Of a DNA stretch of 7,190 bases, positions 1-5,446 are shown piece by piece (within the stretch, counting starts at the first letter, position 1; the number at the start of each line of letters is the position of its first letter). The stretch lies in assembly GCA_015295885.1 (NCBI GenBank), contig DVEE01000010.1, positions 1 through 7,190 of the forward strand. The letters run 5' to 3'. Under the pieces are notes generated by a model. It was not told where the DNA came from. It worked only from the letters and a program-made list of their open reading frames with translations, and made no database searches. Position numbers and translations under genes: made by a program. Source of the stretch: Leptolyngbyaceae cyanobacterium M65_K2018_010 (lineage in GTDB: Bacteria > Cyanobacteriota > Cyanobacteriia > Phormidesmidales > Phormidesmidaceae).

Positions 1-502
1 AGAGGCGGGTCTGCCAGTCCTGAGCCAGTTGGGCCGCCCCCGGTGGGTGCAGATGGGTTTTCCAATCCACAATCTGGGCCTGGGTGGAGGTCATGATCAG
101 CAGGTCATAGATCACCGTTAGGGCATAGCCCTTATAGGCCAAGCTGCGACGGTGCTCACTCTGGCGAAAGGGGGCAGTGGCAGTCTCTACTGTCCTGCCA
201 TCCACTGTCCTGCCATCCACTGTCCTGCCATCACTGTCCTGGGTCGCAAATAGTTCCGGGGCCGCTTCTACCAGGGCCTGAACCGCCTTCTCCAAGGCCG
301 GATCCTGGGCCAGCAGAGGGGCGACGGTGAGGCCCAACTGCCGTTGCTGCATGACCTGATGAAAACGGGTGCCCCACTGTTGACGATCCAGCATGGCCGG
401 GTCGGTCGGGGCGGTGAGGTGCTCTAAGTAGGTGTATTGAAAGCGGCGAGGGCAGAGTTCTAACTGCTTCAGGTGCCCCTGCGTTAACGTGACCAGCGCC
501 AT
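1..502 (-). CDS. PD-(D/E)XK (RecB/Cas4-like) nuclease, N-terminal 167 residues, runs off left edge
   Basis: Reading the minus strand from the ATG at 502-500 gives 167 residues with no stop before the window edge. Seen: an N-terminal LELCPRRFQYTYLEHL segment (about residues 14-29), a G-T-R-F-H-Q-V-M segment (44-51), YALTVIYDLLI with Asp133, then QIVDWKT with Asp146-Trp-Lys148, followed by Q-x-x-D-W-Q. This order (G-x-x-x-H, D, then D-x-K, then a Gln helix) is the PD-(D/E)XK nuclease pattern of the RecB/Cas4-type exonuclease superfamily, which cleaves DNA with Mg2+ or Mn2+. A stand-alone cyanobacterial PD-(D/E)XK protein is the likeliest identity. Cas4 cannot be excluded because the C-terminal region, where its iron-sulfur cysteines would lie, is outside the window; Cys17 is the only cysteine visible. 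Residues 90-105 carry a D-G-R-T-V tandem repeat just before the catalytic core. The ATG has only a weak upstream purine tract (GGACGGG). The gene is divergent from acpP. Confidence 0.8.
   Translation of the reverse strand, partial: MALVTLTQGHLKQLELCPRRFQYTYLEHLTAPTDPAMLDRQQWGTRFHQVMQQRQLGLTVAPLLAQDPALEKAVQALVEAAPELFATQDSDGRTVDGRTVDGRTVETATAPFRQSEHRRSLAYKGYALTVIYDLLIMTSTQAQIVDWKTHLHPPGAAQLAQDWQTRL
191..241. repeat. 15-bp in-frame tandem repeat inside the nuclease gene
   Basis: The unit TGTCCTGCCATCCAC occurs twice perfectly (191-205 and 206-220). A 14-bp version lacking one C follows (221-234), then a partial copy TGTCCTG (235-241). On the coding (minus) strand the units read as D-G-R-T-V three times in a row. 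Because the full unit is five codons, gain or loss of full units changes protein length without shifting the frame. The repeat sits in a probable loop between the N-terminal helices and the catalytic strands, so it may be tolerated there. Confidence 0.9.
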
Positions 503-548
503 GGATAAGCCCGTCCAATGCCAAAACCACCTAGGGCGGCATGCCCCT

Positions 549-565
549 GGCTAATAGCTTATAGC
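549..565 (-). promoter_or_regulatory. Candidate -10 element and imperfect palindrome upstream of the nuclease gene
   Basis: On the minus strand, TATAAG (563-558) is a fair match to a sigma-70 -10 box about 55 bases before the nuclease ATG. It is embedded in a 16-bp imperfect palindrome (GCTAATAG/CTTATAGC, 550-565; 6 of 8 pairs match). No convincing -35 hexamer is visible at the usual distance, so this is a weak assignment. Confidence 0.22.
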
Positions 566-581
566 GAAAGGCAGAGGGTGG

Positions 582-728
582 ATGGATCGGACGGAGGCTC
601 TGCGCTGGACGGTGATCGCCAGGATTGAGGTGGCCGGCAGATTAGCGGCGATCGCTCAACCGGTGGGCGTCTTTATCGACCTCCAGACCGGTCGACCCGT
701 GCCCCTGCCCGCCCAGATGCGGCCGTAA
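582..728 (+). pseudogene. C-terminal fragment of a 4HBT-type acyl-CoA thioesterase
   Basis: An open frame bounded by an in-frame TAG (555-557) and TAA (726-728) encodes 48 residues from the ATG at 582. The end reads V-G-V-F-I-D-L-Q-T-G-R-P-V-P-L-P. This resembles the last two strands and tail of hotdog-fold acyl-CoA thioesterases (4HBT/YbgC type), which typically end in VFVD..TGRPVPLP. Those proteins are about 130-150 residues; the N-terminal two thirds, including the catalytic Asp region, are absent. There is no room for them, since the divergent nuclease gene starts about 80 bases upstream. A GAGG (574-577) four bases before the ATG means translation is still possible. Gene remnant is the preferred reading; a genuine short peptide gene is the alternative. 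The assignment rests on remembered family patterns, not a search. A HIP1 octamer lies inside (648-655). Confidence 0.45.
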
Positions 729-939
729 TACCGGCCAGCCCGAGGCGACCTGGCGGAACAACCGAGGCAACCCACAACCTCTGCTTAAGGGGGGACGCTT
801 TCCGATAGTATGGAGAAATGCTCAAAAGCGAGTGGCCGGATCACCCCCGTTCGCGATCGCCGGACTTTAAACGCGATCGCCAGGTGCTAAGGTTTTGTGT
901 TGTGAATTAGTAGGCAGGATTAAGAGGCATAGGAGTCCT
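729..939 (+). promoter_or_regulatory. acpP upstream region and probable 5' leader
   Basis: This gene-free stretch must hold the acpP promoter. The best -10 candidate is TAGTAT at 806-811 (4 of 6 matches to TATAAT); no good -35 is visible, so the site is tentative. If it is right, the leader would be about 120 bases and would contain the two HIP1 palindromes at 853-860 and 873-880. The acpP ribosome-binding site AGGAG lies at 931-935, four bases from the ATG. Confidence 0.35.
853..880. repeat. Paired HIP1 palindromes able to form a hairpin
   Basis: GCGATCGC occurs at 853-860 and again at 873-880. Each octamer is its own reverse complement, so the two copies can also pair with each other to form an 8-bp stem closing a 12-base loop. 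HIP1 is an abundant cyanobacterial genome repeat; two copies this close in a leader are notable, but a regulatory role is only inference. Confidence 0.7.
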
Positions 940-1182
940 ATGAGCGCAGAGGTTTTTGATAAAGTTCAAAAGATTGTCAGCGAACAGCTTGGTGTTGAAG
1001 TCGCTGAGGTTAAACCTGAAGCTAGCTTTGCCAACGACCTTGGTGCCGACTCCCTCGATACCGTCGAGCTGGTGATGGCCCTGGAAGAAGAATTTAATAT
1101 CGAAATTCCCGACGAAGCCGCAGAAGGCATTACCACGGTGCAGGACGCGGTGGATTTCATTAAGGAAAAAACTGCAGCCTAG
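940..1182 (+). CDS. acpP: Acyl carrier protein
   Basis: The 80-residue product is a complete acyl carrier protein of the usual length. It carries growing acyl chains as thioesters on a 4'-phosphopantetheine arm during type II fatty acid synthesis in the cytosol. The attachment site is plain: G-A-D-S-L-D with Ser38 at the start of helix II, followed by the acidic helix E-L-V-M-A-L-E-E-E-F that docks partner enzymes such as FabF and AcpS. The protein is strongly acidic, as expected. The ATG at 940 is chosen because it has a clean AGGAG four bases upstream (931-935) and gives the canonical N-terminus MSAEVFDKVQKIV; an upstream in-frame TTG at 895 would only add a non-conserved extension. fabF follows 173 bases downstream on the same strand, its usual cyanobacterial neighbour. 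Confidence 0.98.
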   Translation: MSAEVFDKVQKIVSEQLGVEVAEVKPEASFANDLGADSLDTVELVMALEEEFNIEIPDEAAEGITTVQDAVDFIKEKTAA

Positions 1183-1208
1183 GCTGGGGCTCTGGGTGAG
1201 CCCAGCCT
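1181..1208 (+). terminator. Strong hairpin at the acpP stop codon, terminator or attenuator-like
   Basis: The left arm AGGCTGGGGCTC (1181-1192) pairs with GAGCCCAGCCT (1198-1208) in 11 base pairs with one bulged G and a five-base loop TGGGT. It begins inside the TAG stop codon. No T-run follows, so it is not a classical intrinsic terminator. It is better read as a 3'-end stabilising or processing hairpin that could leave acpP mRNA more abundant than fabF mRNA. Confidence 0.6.
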
Positions 1209-1239
1209 TCCAACGGCGGATCTAGGGGCTTGCCCCACT

Positions 1240-1278
1240 GAGGGGAATGCCCTCGGGATCCTTTCCCATCCCAGTTTT
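1240..1278 (+). terminator. Two small hairpins followed by TTTT in the acpP-fabF spacer
   Basis: GAGGG/CCCTC (1240-1244 with 1250-1254, five-base loop) is directly followed by GGGAT/ATCCC (1255-1259 with 1268-1272, eight-base loop). TTTT comes at 1275-1278. Each stem is only five base pairs, so termination would be partial at most. A further GCCCC/GGGGC pair (1305-1309 with 1325-1329) lies just before fabF. The spacer is therefore structured along much of its length, consistent with partial uncoupling of fabF from acpP. Confidence 0.35.
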
Positions 1279-1355
1279 ATGCTCAGCCCTAACCTTAGCG
1301 TTCTGCCCCTAAGGGATACCCATTGGGGCTGGGTCATGTTTTACCTAACCTGGCT

Positions 1356-2609
1356 ATGGCTAACTTAGAACTCAAGCGCGTTGTGGTTACGGGAATGGAT
1401 GCCATTACCCCGATTGGCAATAGTCTGGAGGACTATTGGCAGGGGCTTAAGAGTGGCCGCAGCGGGATTGCCCGCATTACTGCCTTTGACCCCGTCAACC
1501 ATGCCTCCCAGATTGCGGGGGAAGTCAAGGATTTTGACCCCACCGACTTCCTCGATAGGAAAGAGGCCAAGCGCATGGATCGCTTTTCCCAGTTTGCCGT
1601 GATTGCCGGGCAACGGGCTCTCCAACACTCAGGGCTAGCCATTACGGACCTCAATGCCGAACAAGTGGGCACCTGCATCGGTTCTGGTGTGGGGGGCCTG
1701 AAGGTTCTAGAGGATCAGCAGGAAGTGTATTTAACCCGTGGCCCTAGCCGTTGTAGCCCCTTCATGATCCCGATGATGATCGCAAACATGGCGGCGGGGC
1801 TCACCGCCATCCACACCGGGGCAAAAGGCCCCAGCACCTGTACGGTAACCGCCTGCGCGGCTGGCTCCAATGCCGTGGGGGATGCTTTTCGGCTGATCCA
1901 AAGTGGGTATGTTCAAGCCATGATCTGCGGGGGAACCGAAGCCGCCGTCACCCCCCTAGGAGTGGCGGGCTTCGCCTCTGCCCGGGCTTTGTCTACCCGC
2001 AACGATGACCCCACCCGGGCCAGTCGTCCCTTTGATCAGGACCGCGACGGGTTTGTCATTGGTGAGGGCTGTGGCATTTTGATTCTAGAAGAACTGGAGC
2101 ACGCCCTCAGCCGTGGTGCCACCATCTATGCCGAAATAGTGGGCTACGGCATGACCTGCGACGCCTACCATATGACGGCGCCGGTGCCCGGTGGTGAGGG
2201 GGCGGCCCGCTGCATTCGCATGGCTCTCAAGGATGCCGGACTGACGCCGGATCAGGTGAGCTACATCAACGCCCACGGCACCAGTACCGCCGCCAACGAC
2301 CCCACGGAAACCCAGGCAATCAAGACCGCCCTAGGGGAAGCTGCCTACCAAGTGGCGGTGAGTTCCACCAAATCTATGACCGGTCACCTGTTGGGTGGGT
2401 CCGGCGGCATTGAAGCGGTCGCCACCTGTCTTGCCGTTGCCAAGGATGTGGCTCCCCCCACCATTAACCTGGATAACCCTGACCCTGACTGTGATCTGGA
2501 CTATGTTCCTAACCAGAGTCGAGCTATGCCCATTGAGGTGGCTCTGTCCAATTCCTTTGGCTTTGGCGGCCACAATGTCACCCTGGCGTTTCGGAAGTAT
2601 CGTAGCTAG
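1356..2609 (+). CDS. fabF: Beta-ketoacyl-ACP synthase II
   Basis: The 417-residue product is a full-length KAS II. It elongates acyl-ACP by decarboxylative Claisen condensation with malonyl-ACP. The thiolase-fold Cys-His-His triad is visible: Cys167 in T-A-C-A-A-G-S, His307 in N-A-H-G-T-S-T, and His344 in S-M-T-G-H, with Lys339 just before it. Each active-site residue sits four positions beyond its E. coli FabF counterpart (Cys163, Lys335, His303, His340). The C-terminal glycine loop S-F-G-F-G-G-H-N is intact. The ATG at 1356 gives the cyanobacterial N-terminus MANLELKRVVVTG; an in-frame TTG at 1323 would add 11 non-conserved residues. No Shine-Dalgarno sequence is apparent before either start. 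The gene lies between acpP, whose product it uses, and tkt. FabB/KAS I is the alternative, but length and the acpP neighbour favour FabF. Confidence 0.97.
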   Translation: MANLELKRVVVTGMDAITPIGNSLEDYWQGLKSGRSGIARITAFDPVNHASQIAGEVKDFDPTDFLDRKEAKRMDRFSQFAVIAGQRALQHSGLAITDLNAEQVGTCIGSGVGGLKVLEDQQEVYLTRGPSRCSPFMIPMMIANMAAGLTAIHTGAKGPSTCTVTACAAGSNAVGDAFRLIQSGYVQAMICGGTEAAVTPLGVAGFASARALSTRNDDPTRASRPFDQDRDGFVIGEGCGILILEELEHALSRGATIYAEIVGYGMTCDAYHMTAPVPGGEGAARCIRMALKDAGLTPDQVSYINAHGTSTAANDPTETQAIKTALGEAAYQVAVSSTKSMTGHLLGGSGGIEAVATCLAVAKDVAPPTINLDNPDPDCDLDYVPNQSRAMPIEVALSNSFGFGGHNVTLAFRKYRS

Positions 2610-2626
2610 AGCTACAAAACTGTAGG

Positions 2627-2632
2627 TATAAT
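2627..2632 (+). promoter_or_regulatory. Candidate -10 box for tkt
   Basis: TATAAT matches the sigma-70 -10 consensus perfectly and lies 18 bases after the fabF stop codon. The -35 region 17-18 bases upstream (about 2603-2609, within the fabF stop) is a poor match, so an activator or a non-canonical promoter would be needed. It would start transcription near 2639, giving a tkt leader of about 210 bases. Confidence 0.4.
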
Positions 2633-2637
2633 GACCT

Positions 2638-2674
2638 AACGGCCATTGGCCCAGGATGGGCTCCCCAGGCCGTT
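2638..2674 (+). promoter_or_regulatory. Two-tier stem-loop at the predicted 5' end of the tkt mRNA
   Basis: An outer 7-bp perfect stem, AACGGCC (2638-2644) with GGCCGTT (2668-2674), encloses an inner stem GCCCA (2649-2653) with TGGGC (2657-2661). It begins almost exactly where transcription from the TATAAT at 2627 would start. A 5'-terminal stem-loop often protects mRNA from decay. It could instead be a fabF 3' hairpin, but no T-run follows. Confidence 0.5.
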
Positions 2675-2725
2675 GATTCTACCTGAAAGGTCGGTTCGAG
2701 ACCGGTTGATGGTTCTCTCCATGGT

Positions 2726-2768
2726 TGGGCCCCTGCTTTTAGCCTGGCCTAGCCCAGGTTTTCTCTCT
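2726..2768 (+). promoter_or_regulatory. Attenuator-like alternative hairpins in the tkt leader
   Basis: CCTGG (2743-2747) pairs with CCAGG (2754-2758), extendable by wobble pairs, and is followed by TTTTCTCTCT (2759-2768). This resembles a weak intrinsic terminator about 80 bases before the tkt ATG. A competing pair, TGGGC (2726-2730) with GCCCA (2752-2756), would disrupt it. The arrangement is compatible with attenuation, but the stems are short and the T-run is interrupted. Confidence 0.25.
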
Positions 2769-2847
2769 CACTATGGCTATGGATTCCGCTTACTTTGTCC
2801 GGCTTGTTTCTGTTCCGAATTAAACCCGTCGTTACCCCTTGAAAACT

Positions 2848-4854
2848 ATGGCTGTTGCAACCCAAACCCTGGAAGAACTGTGTATTAATTCCATTCGTTT
2901 CTTGGCCATTGATGCGGTAGAAAAGGCCAAGTCTGGTCACCCCGGTCTGCCGATGGGGGCGGCGCCCATGGCCTACGTACTGTGGGATAAATTTATGCGG
3001 TTTAACCCCAAGGATCCCCAGTGGTTTAACCGCGATCGCTTCGTTTTATCCGCCGGTCACGGCTGCATGTTGCAATACGCCCTGCTTTACCTGACCGGGT
3101 ACGACAGCGTCACCCTAGAGGACATCAAACAGTTTCGTCAGTGGGGCTCTCGCACCCCCGGCCACCCGGAAAACTTTGAAACCCCTGGGGTAGAAGTGAC
3201 CACTGGCCCCCTCGGTCAGGGCATCGCCAATGCCGTCGGGCTAGCCATGGCCGAGGCCCACCTGGCCGCCCGCTTTAATCGGTCCGACTGTACCCTGGTG
3301 GATCACTACACCTATGTGATTCTGGGTGATGGTTGCAACATGGAAGGGGTTTCCGGCGAAGCCTGCTCCCTGGCCGGTCACCTGGGGCTGGGTAAGCTGA
3401 TTGCCCTCTACGACGACAACCACATCTCCATCGACGGGTCCACGGAAATTGCCTTTACCGAAGATGTGGCCAAGCGGTTTGAGGCCTACGGCTGGCATGT
3501 ACAGCATGTGGAAAATGGCAATAGGGATCTGGCTGCGATCGCCCAGGCCCTTGAAACGGCTAAGGCAGTGACCGACCGCCCCTCGCTGATTAAGGTGACC
3601 ACTACCATCGGCTACGGTTCGCCCAACAAGCAAAACACCGCCGGGGTGCATGGGGCAGCCCTGGGGGCAGAGGAAATCAAACTCACCCGTGCTAACCTTG
3701 GCTGGACCTACGGTGAGTTTGAGGTGCCCGCCGAGGCCCTCAACCACATGCGGCAAGCGGTGGAACGCGGGGCTAGCCTGCAGGCCGAGTGGGAAGAAAC
3801 CCTGGCCACCTACCGCACCCAGTATCCGACCGAGGCGGCGGAATTTGAGCGGATGCTGGCGGGTCAACTGCCTGTAGGTTGGGCCGACAGCCTGCCCACC
3901 TACACCCCAGAAGACAAGGCCCTGGCTACCCGCAAGCACTCAGAGATTACCCTCAACGCCCTGGCCCCGGCGCTGCCTGAACTGATCGGCGGTTCCGCCG
4001 ACCTCACCCACTCCAACCTGACGGAGTTGAAGATTTCCGGCAACTTTCAAAGGGGACACTACGAAAACCGCAACCTGCGCTTTGGGGTGCGGGAGCATGG
4101 CATGGGAGCCATCTGTAACGGCATCGCCCTGCACAACTCAGGGTTAATTCCCTACTGCGCTACCTTCCTGGTCTTTGCCGACTACATGCGGGCGGCCATT
4201 CGCCTGTCGGCCCTCTCCCAGGCCGGGGTGATCTACGTCATGACCCACGATTCCGTTGGGCTGGGGGAAGATGGCCCCACGCACCAACCGGTGGAAACCC
4301 TGGCTTCTCTGCGGGCCATTCCCAACCTGTTGGTGATTCGCCCCGCCGATGGCAACGAAACCTCCGGCGCCTACAAGGTGGCCGTGGAGCACCGCCAGAC
4401 CCCAACCCTGCTGGCCCTCAGCCGTCAAAACCTGCCCAATCTTCCCGGTTCCTCCATTGCCGGGGTGGCCAAGGGCGCCTACATCGTCGATGACTGCGAG
4501 GGTACCCCTGACCTGATTTTGATCGGCACTGGCAGCGAGGTCAGCCTCTGTGTGGATGCCGCCCAGGAACTGCGGACCGCGGGTACCCAGGTGCGGGTGG
4601 TCTCCATGCCCTGTTGGGAGTTGTTCGATGCCCAGGATGCCGCCTACCAGGAGTCTGTTTTACCTAAGGCCGTAACCAAGCGTCTGGCCGTAGAAGCGGG
4701 TATCGCCATGGGCTGGTGCCGCTACGTCGGTGCCGCGGGCGATGTGATTAGCATCGAGCGGTTCGGGGCCTCGGCCCCCGGTGGCCTGGTGATGGAGAAG
4801 TTTGGCTACACCGTCGCCAATGTGGTGAGCCGGGCTAAGGCCTTACTGAGCTAG
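2848..4854 (+). CDS. tkt: Transketolase
   Basis: The 668-residue product is a full-length transketolase. It transfers two-carbon ketol units between sugar phosphates using thiamine diphosphate and a divalent metal, in the Calvin cycle and the pentose phosphate pathway. Visible signatures, in order: the N-terminal K-S-G-H-P-G loop with His31; the thiamine-diphosphate motif G-D-G at 160-162 followed by C-N-M-E-G; A-G-V-H-G with His268; G-G-S-A-D-L-T at the start of the pyrimidine domain; catalytic Glu416 in F-G-V-R-E-H-G; T-H-D-S-V-G-L-G-E-D-G-P-T-H-Q-P; R-P-A-D-G-N-E-T; and the C-terminal domain beginning near residue 540. The ATG at 2848 gives the usual MAVATQTLEELCINSIRF start; a TTG three codons upstream is less likely. 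No Shine-Dalgarno sequence is seen. It follows fabF by 238 bases, probably with its own promoter, and ends in a strong terminator. Confidence 0.98.
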   Translation: MAVATQTLEELCINSIRFLAIDAVEKAKSGHPGLPMGAAPMAYVLWDKFMRFNPKDPQWFNRDRFVLSAGHGCMLQYALLYLTGYDSVTLEDIKQFRQWGSRTPGHPENFETPGVEVTTGPLGQGIANAVGLAMAEAHLAARFNRSDCTLVDHYTYVILGDGCNMEGVSGEACSLAGHLGLGKLIALYDDNHISIDGSTEIAFTEDVAKRFEAYGWHVQHVENGNRDLAAIAQALETAKAVTDRPSLIKVTTTIGYGSPNKQNTAGVHGAALGAEEIKLTRANLGWTYGEFEVPAEALNHMRQAVERGASLQAEWEETLATYRTQYPTEAAEFERMLAGQLPVGWADSLPTYTPEDKALATRKHSEITLNALAPALPELIGGSADLTHSNLTELKISGNFQRGHYENRNLRFGVREHGMGAICNGIALHNSGLIPYCATFLVFADYMRAAIRLSALSQAGVIYVMTHDSVGLGEDGPTHQPVETLASLRAIPNLLVIRPADGNETSGAYKVAVEHRQTPTLLALSRQNLPNLPGSSIAGVAKGAYIVDDCEGTPDLILIGTGSEVSLCVDAAQELRTAGTQVRVVSMPCWELFDAQDAAYQESVLPKAVTKRLAVEAGIAMGWCRYVGAAGDVISIERFGASAPGGLVMEKFGYTVANVVSRAKALLS

Positions 4855-4880
4855 GCGGTTCAGCCTTCGTTGATGTGACC

Positions 4881-4914
4881 AGAGGCGATCGCACGATCGC
4901 CTCTTTTTTGTTTT
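4881..4914 (+). terminator. Rho-independent terminator of tkt, containing a HIP1 site
   Basis: AGAGGCGATC (4881-4890) pairs perfectly with GATCGCCTCT (4895-4904) around a GCAC loop. It is followed by TTTTTGTTTT (4905-4914). This is a textbook intrinsic terminator 26 bases after the tkt stop. The left arm and loop contain a complete HIP1 octamer (GCGATCGC, 4885-4892). Confidence 0.93.
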
Positions 4915-5029
4915 CATCCCCCATCCATCCCCTTTCCCCCAACCCCTTCGACCCCAGCGGATCGATGAAATGTTCGCAACCCACGGCAAGGTGCAGTACA
5001 CCCGTAGCCCTACTGGGCCCTTTTTATGG

Positions 5030-5053
5030 CCAGTTCAACCACCGGGGAACTGG
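5030..5053. promoter_or_regulatory. Inverted repeat upstream of arsR, candidate operator
   Basis: CCAGTTC (5030-5036) and GAACTGG (5047-5053) are perfect reverse complements separated by 10 bases, centred about 52 bases before the arsR ATG. ArsR/SmtB repressors bind inverted repeats near their own promoter, and half-sites about one helical turn apart suit a winged-helix dimer. A weak -10-like TAGATT lies just downstream (5060-5065). The sequence does not match a specific operator that I know. A transcript hairpin is the alternative reading. Confidence 0.4.
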
Positions 5054-5093
5054 GAGAGGTAGATTAAAGGCAGATCGACGTTTGGTCCTGGCC

Positions 5094-5426
5094 ATGCTCA
5101 CCTCTTTTCCAACCCATGCCGCGACGGTGATTGCCAAATTTAAGGCGTTGGCCGATCCTTTTCGGTTCGAAGTGGTTGAGTTACTGCAACAGCAGGAAAT
5201 GTGTGTGTGCGACCTGTGCGATCGCATGGGGATTGCCCAATCTAAGCTGTCCTTTCATCTCAAAACCCTCCGAGCGGCGGGGCTAATCACCGCTCGTCAG
5301 GAGGGTCGCTGGGTTTACTACAGCCTCAATCCGGCGGCCTTTACAGAGTTGGAAGATTATCTGGTCGCTCTGCGGCAGCAGGGGCCCGGTCGGTCGGCCC
5401 GGGTGTGCTCACCTACTGGGGATTAG
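5094..5426 (+). CDS. arsR: ArsR/SmtB-family metalloregulatory repressor with arsenite-type Cys site
   Basis: The 110-residue product is a winged-helix dimeric repressor. Residues 11-34 (ALADPFRFEVVELL) match the family's first helices. Residues 37-42 read C-V-C-D-L-C, identical in spacing to the Cys32/34/37 arsenite site of E. coli ArsR on the DNA-contacting helix. The recognition helix S-K-L-S-F-H-L-K-T-L (50-59) and the wing Q-E-G-R-W-V-Y-Y (69-76) follow. When As(III) or Sb(III) binds such sites, the repressor leaves its operator. An extra Cys105 lies near the C-terminus. The ATG at 5094 gives a normal-length protein; the open frame extends upstream through the tkt terminator, so earlier starts are unlikely. 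No Shine-Dalgarno sequence is obvious. No arsenic efflux or reductase gene is in the window. The gene converges on rimK with only 20 bases between stops. Confidence 0.92.
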   Translation: MLTSFPTHAATVIAKFKALADPFRFEVVELLQQQEMCVCDLCDRMGIAQSKLSFHLKTLRAAGLITARQEGRWVYYSLNPAAFTELEDYLVALRQQGPGRSARVCSPTGD

Positions 5427-5446
5427 TGGGGGCCCGGGGCTTGGGG

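Noticed and set aside
191..241. Tandem repeat considered as a CRISPR array
   Set aside because: The units are only 15 bp, directly abutting with no spacers, and lie in frame inside a coding region.
2646..2888. 80-codon plus-strand open frame in the tkt leader, overlapping the tkt start
   Set aside because: It starts at TTG without a ribosome-binding site, overlaps conserved tkt codons out of frame, and has no recognisable motif. The region is better explained as a structured leader.
3241..3939. 232-codon minus-strand open frame inside tkt
   Set aside because: It lies wholly antisense to a clearly conserved transketolase coding region, and long antisense frames are common in GC-rich genes. 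No family motif is visible.
4875..5093. N-terminal extension of the arsR reading frame
   Set aside because: It would have to be translated through the tkt terminator hairpin and T-run. The extension is unlike ArsR proteins, which begin near the ATG at 5094.
5382..5440. Repeated GGCCCGG words at the arsR 3' end as a bidirectional terminator
   Set aside because: The only stem I could form is about five base pairs and no T-run follows on either strand. GC-rich composition is a sufficient explanation.
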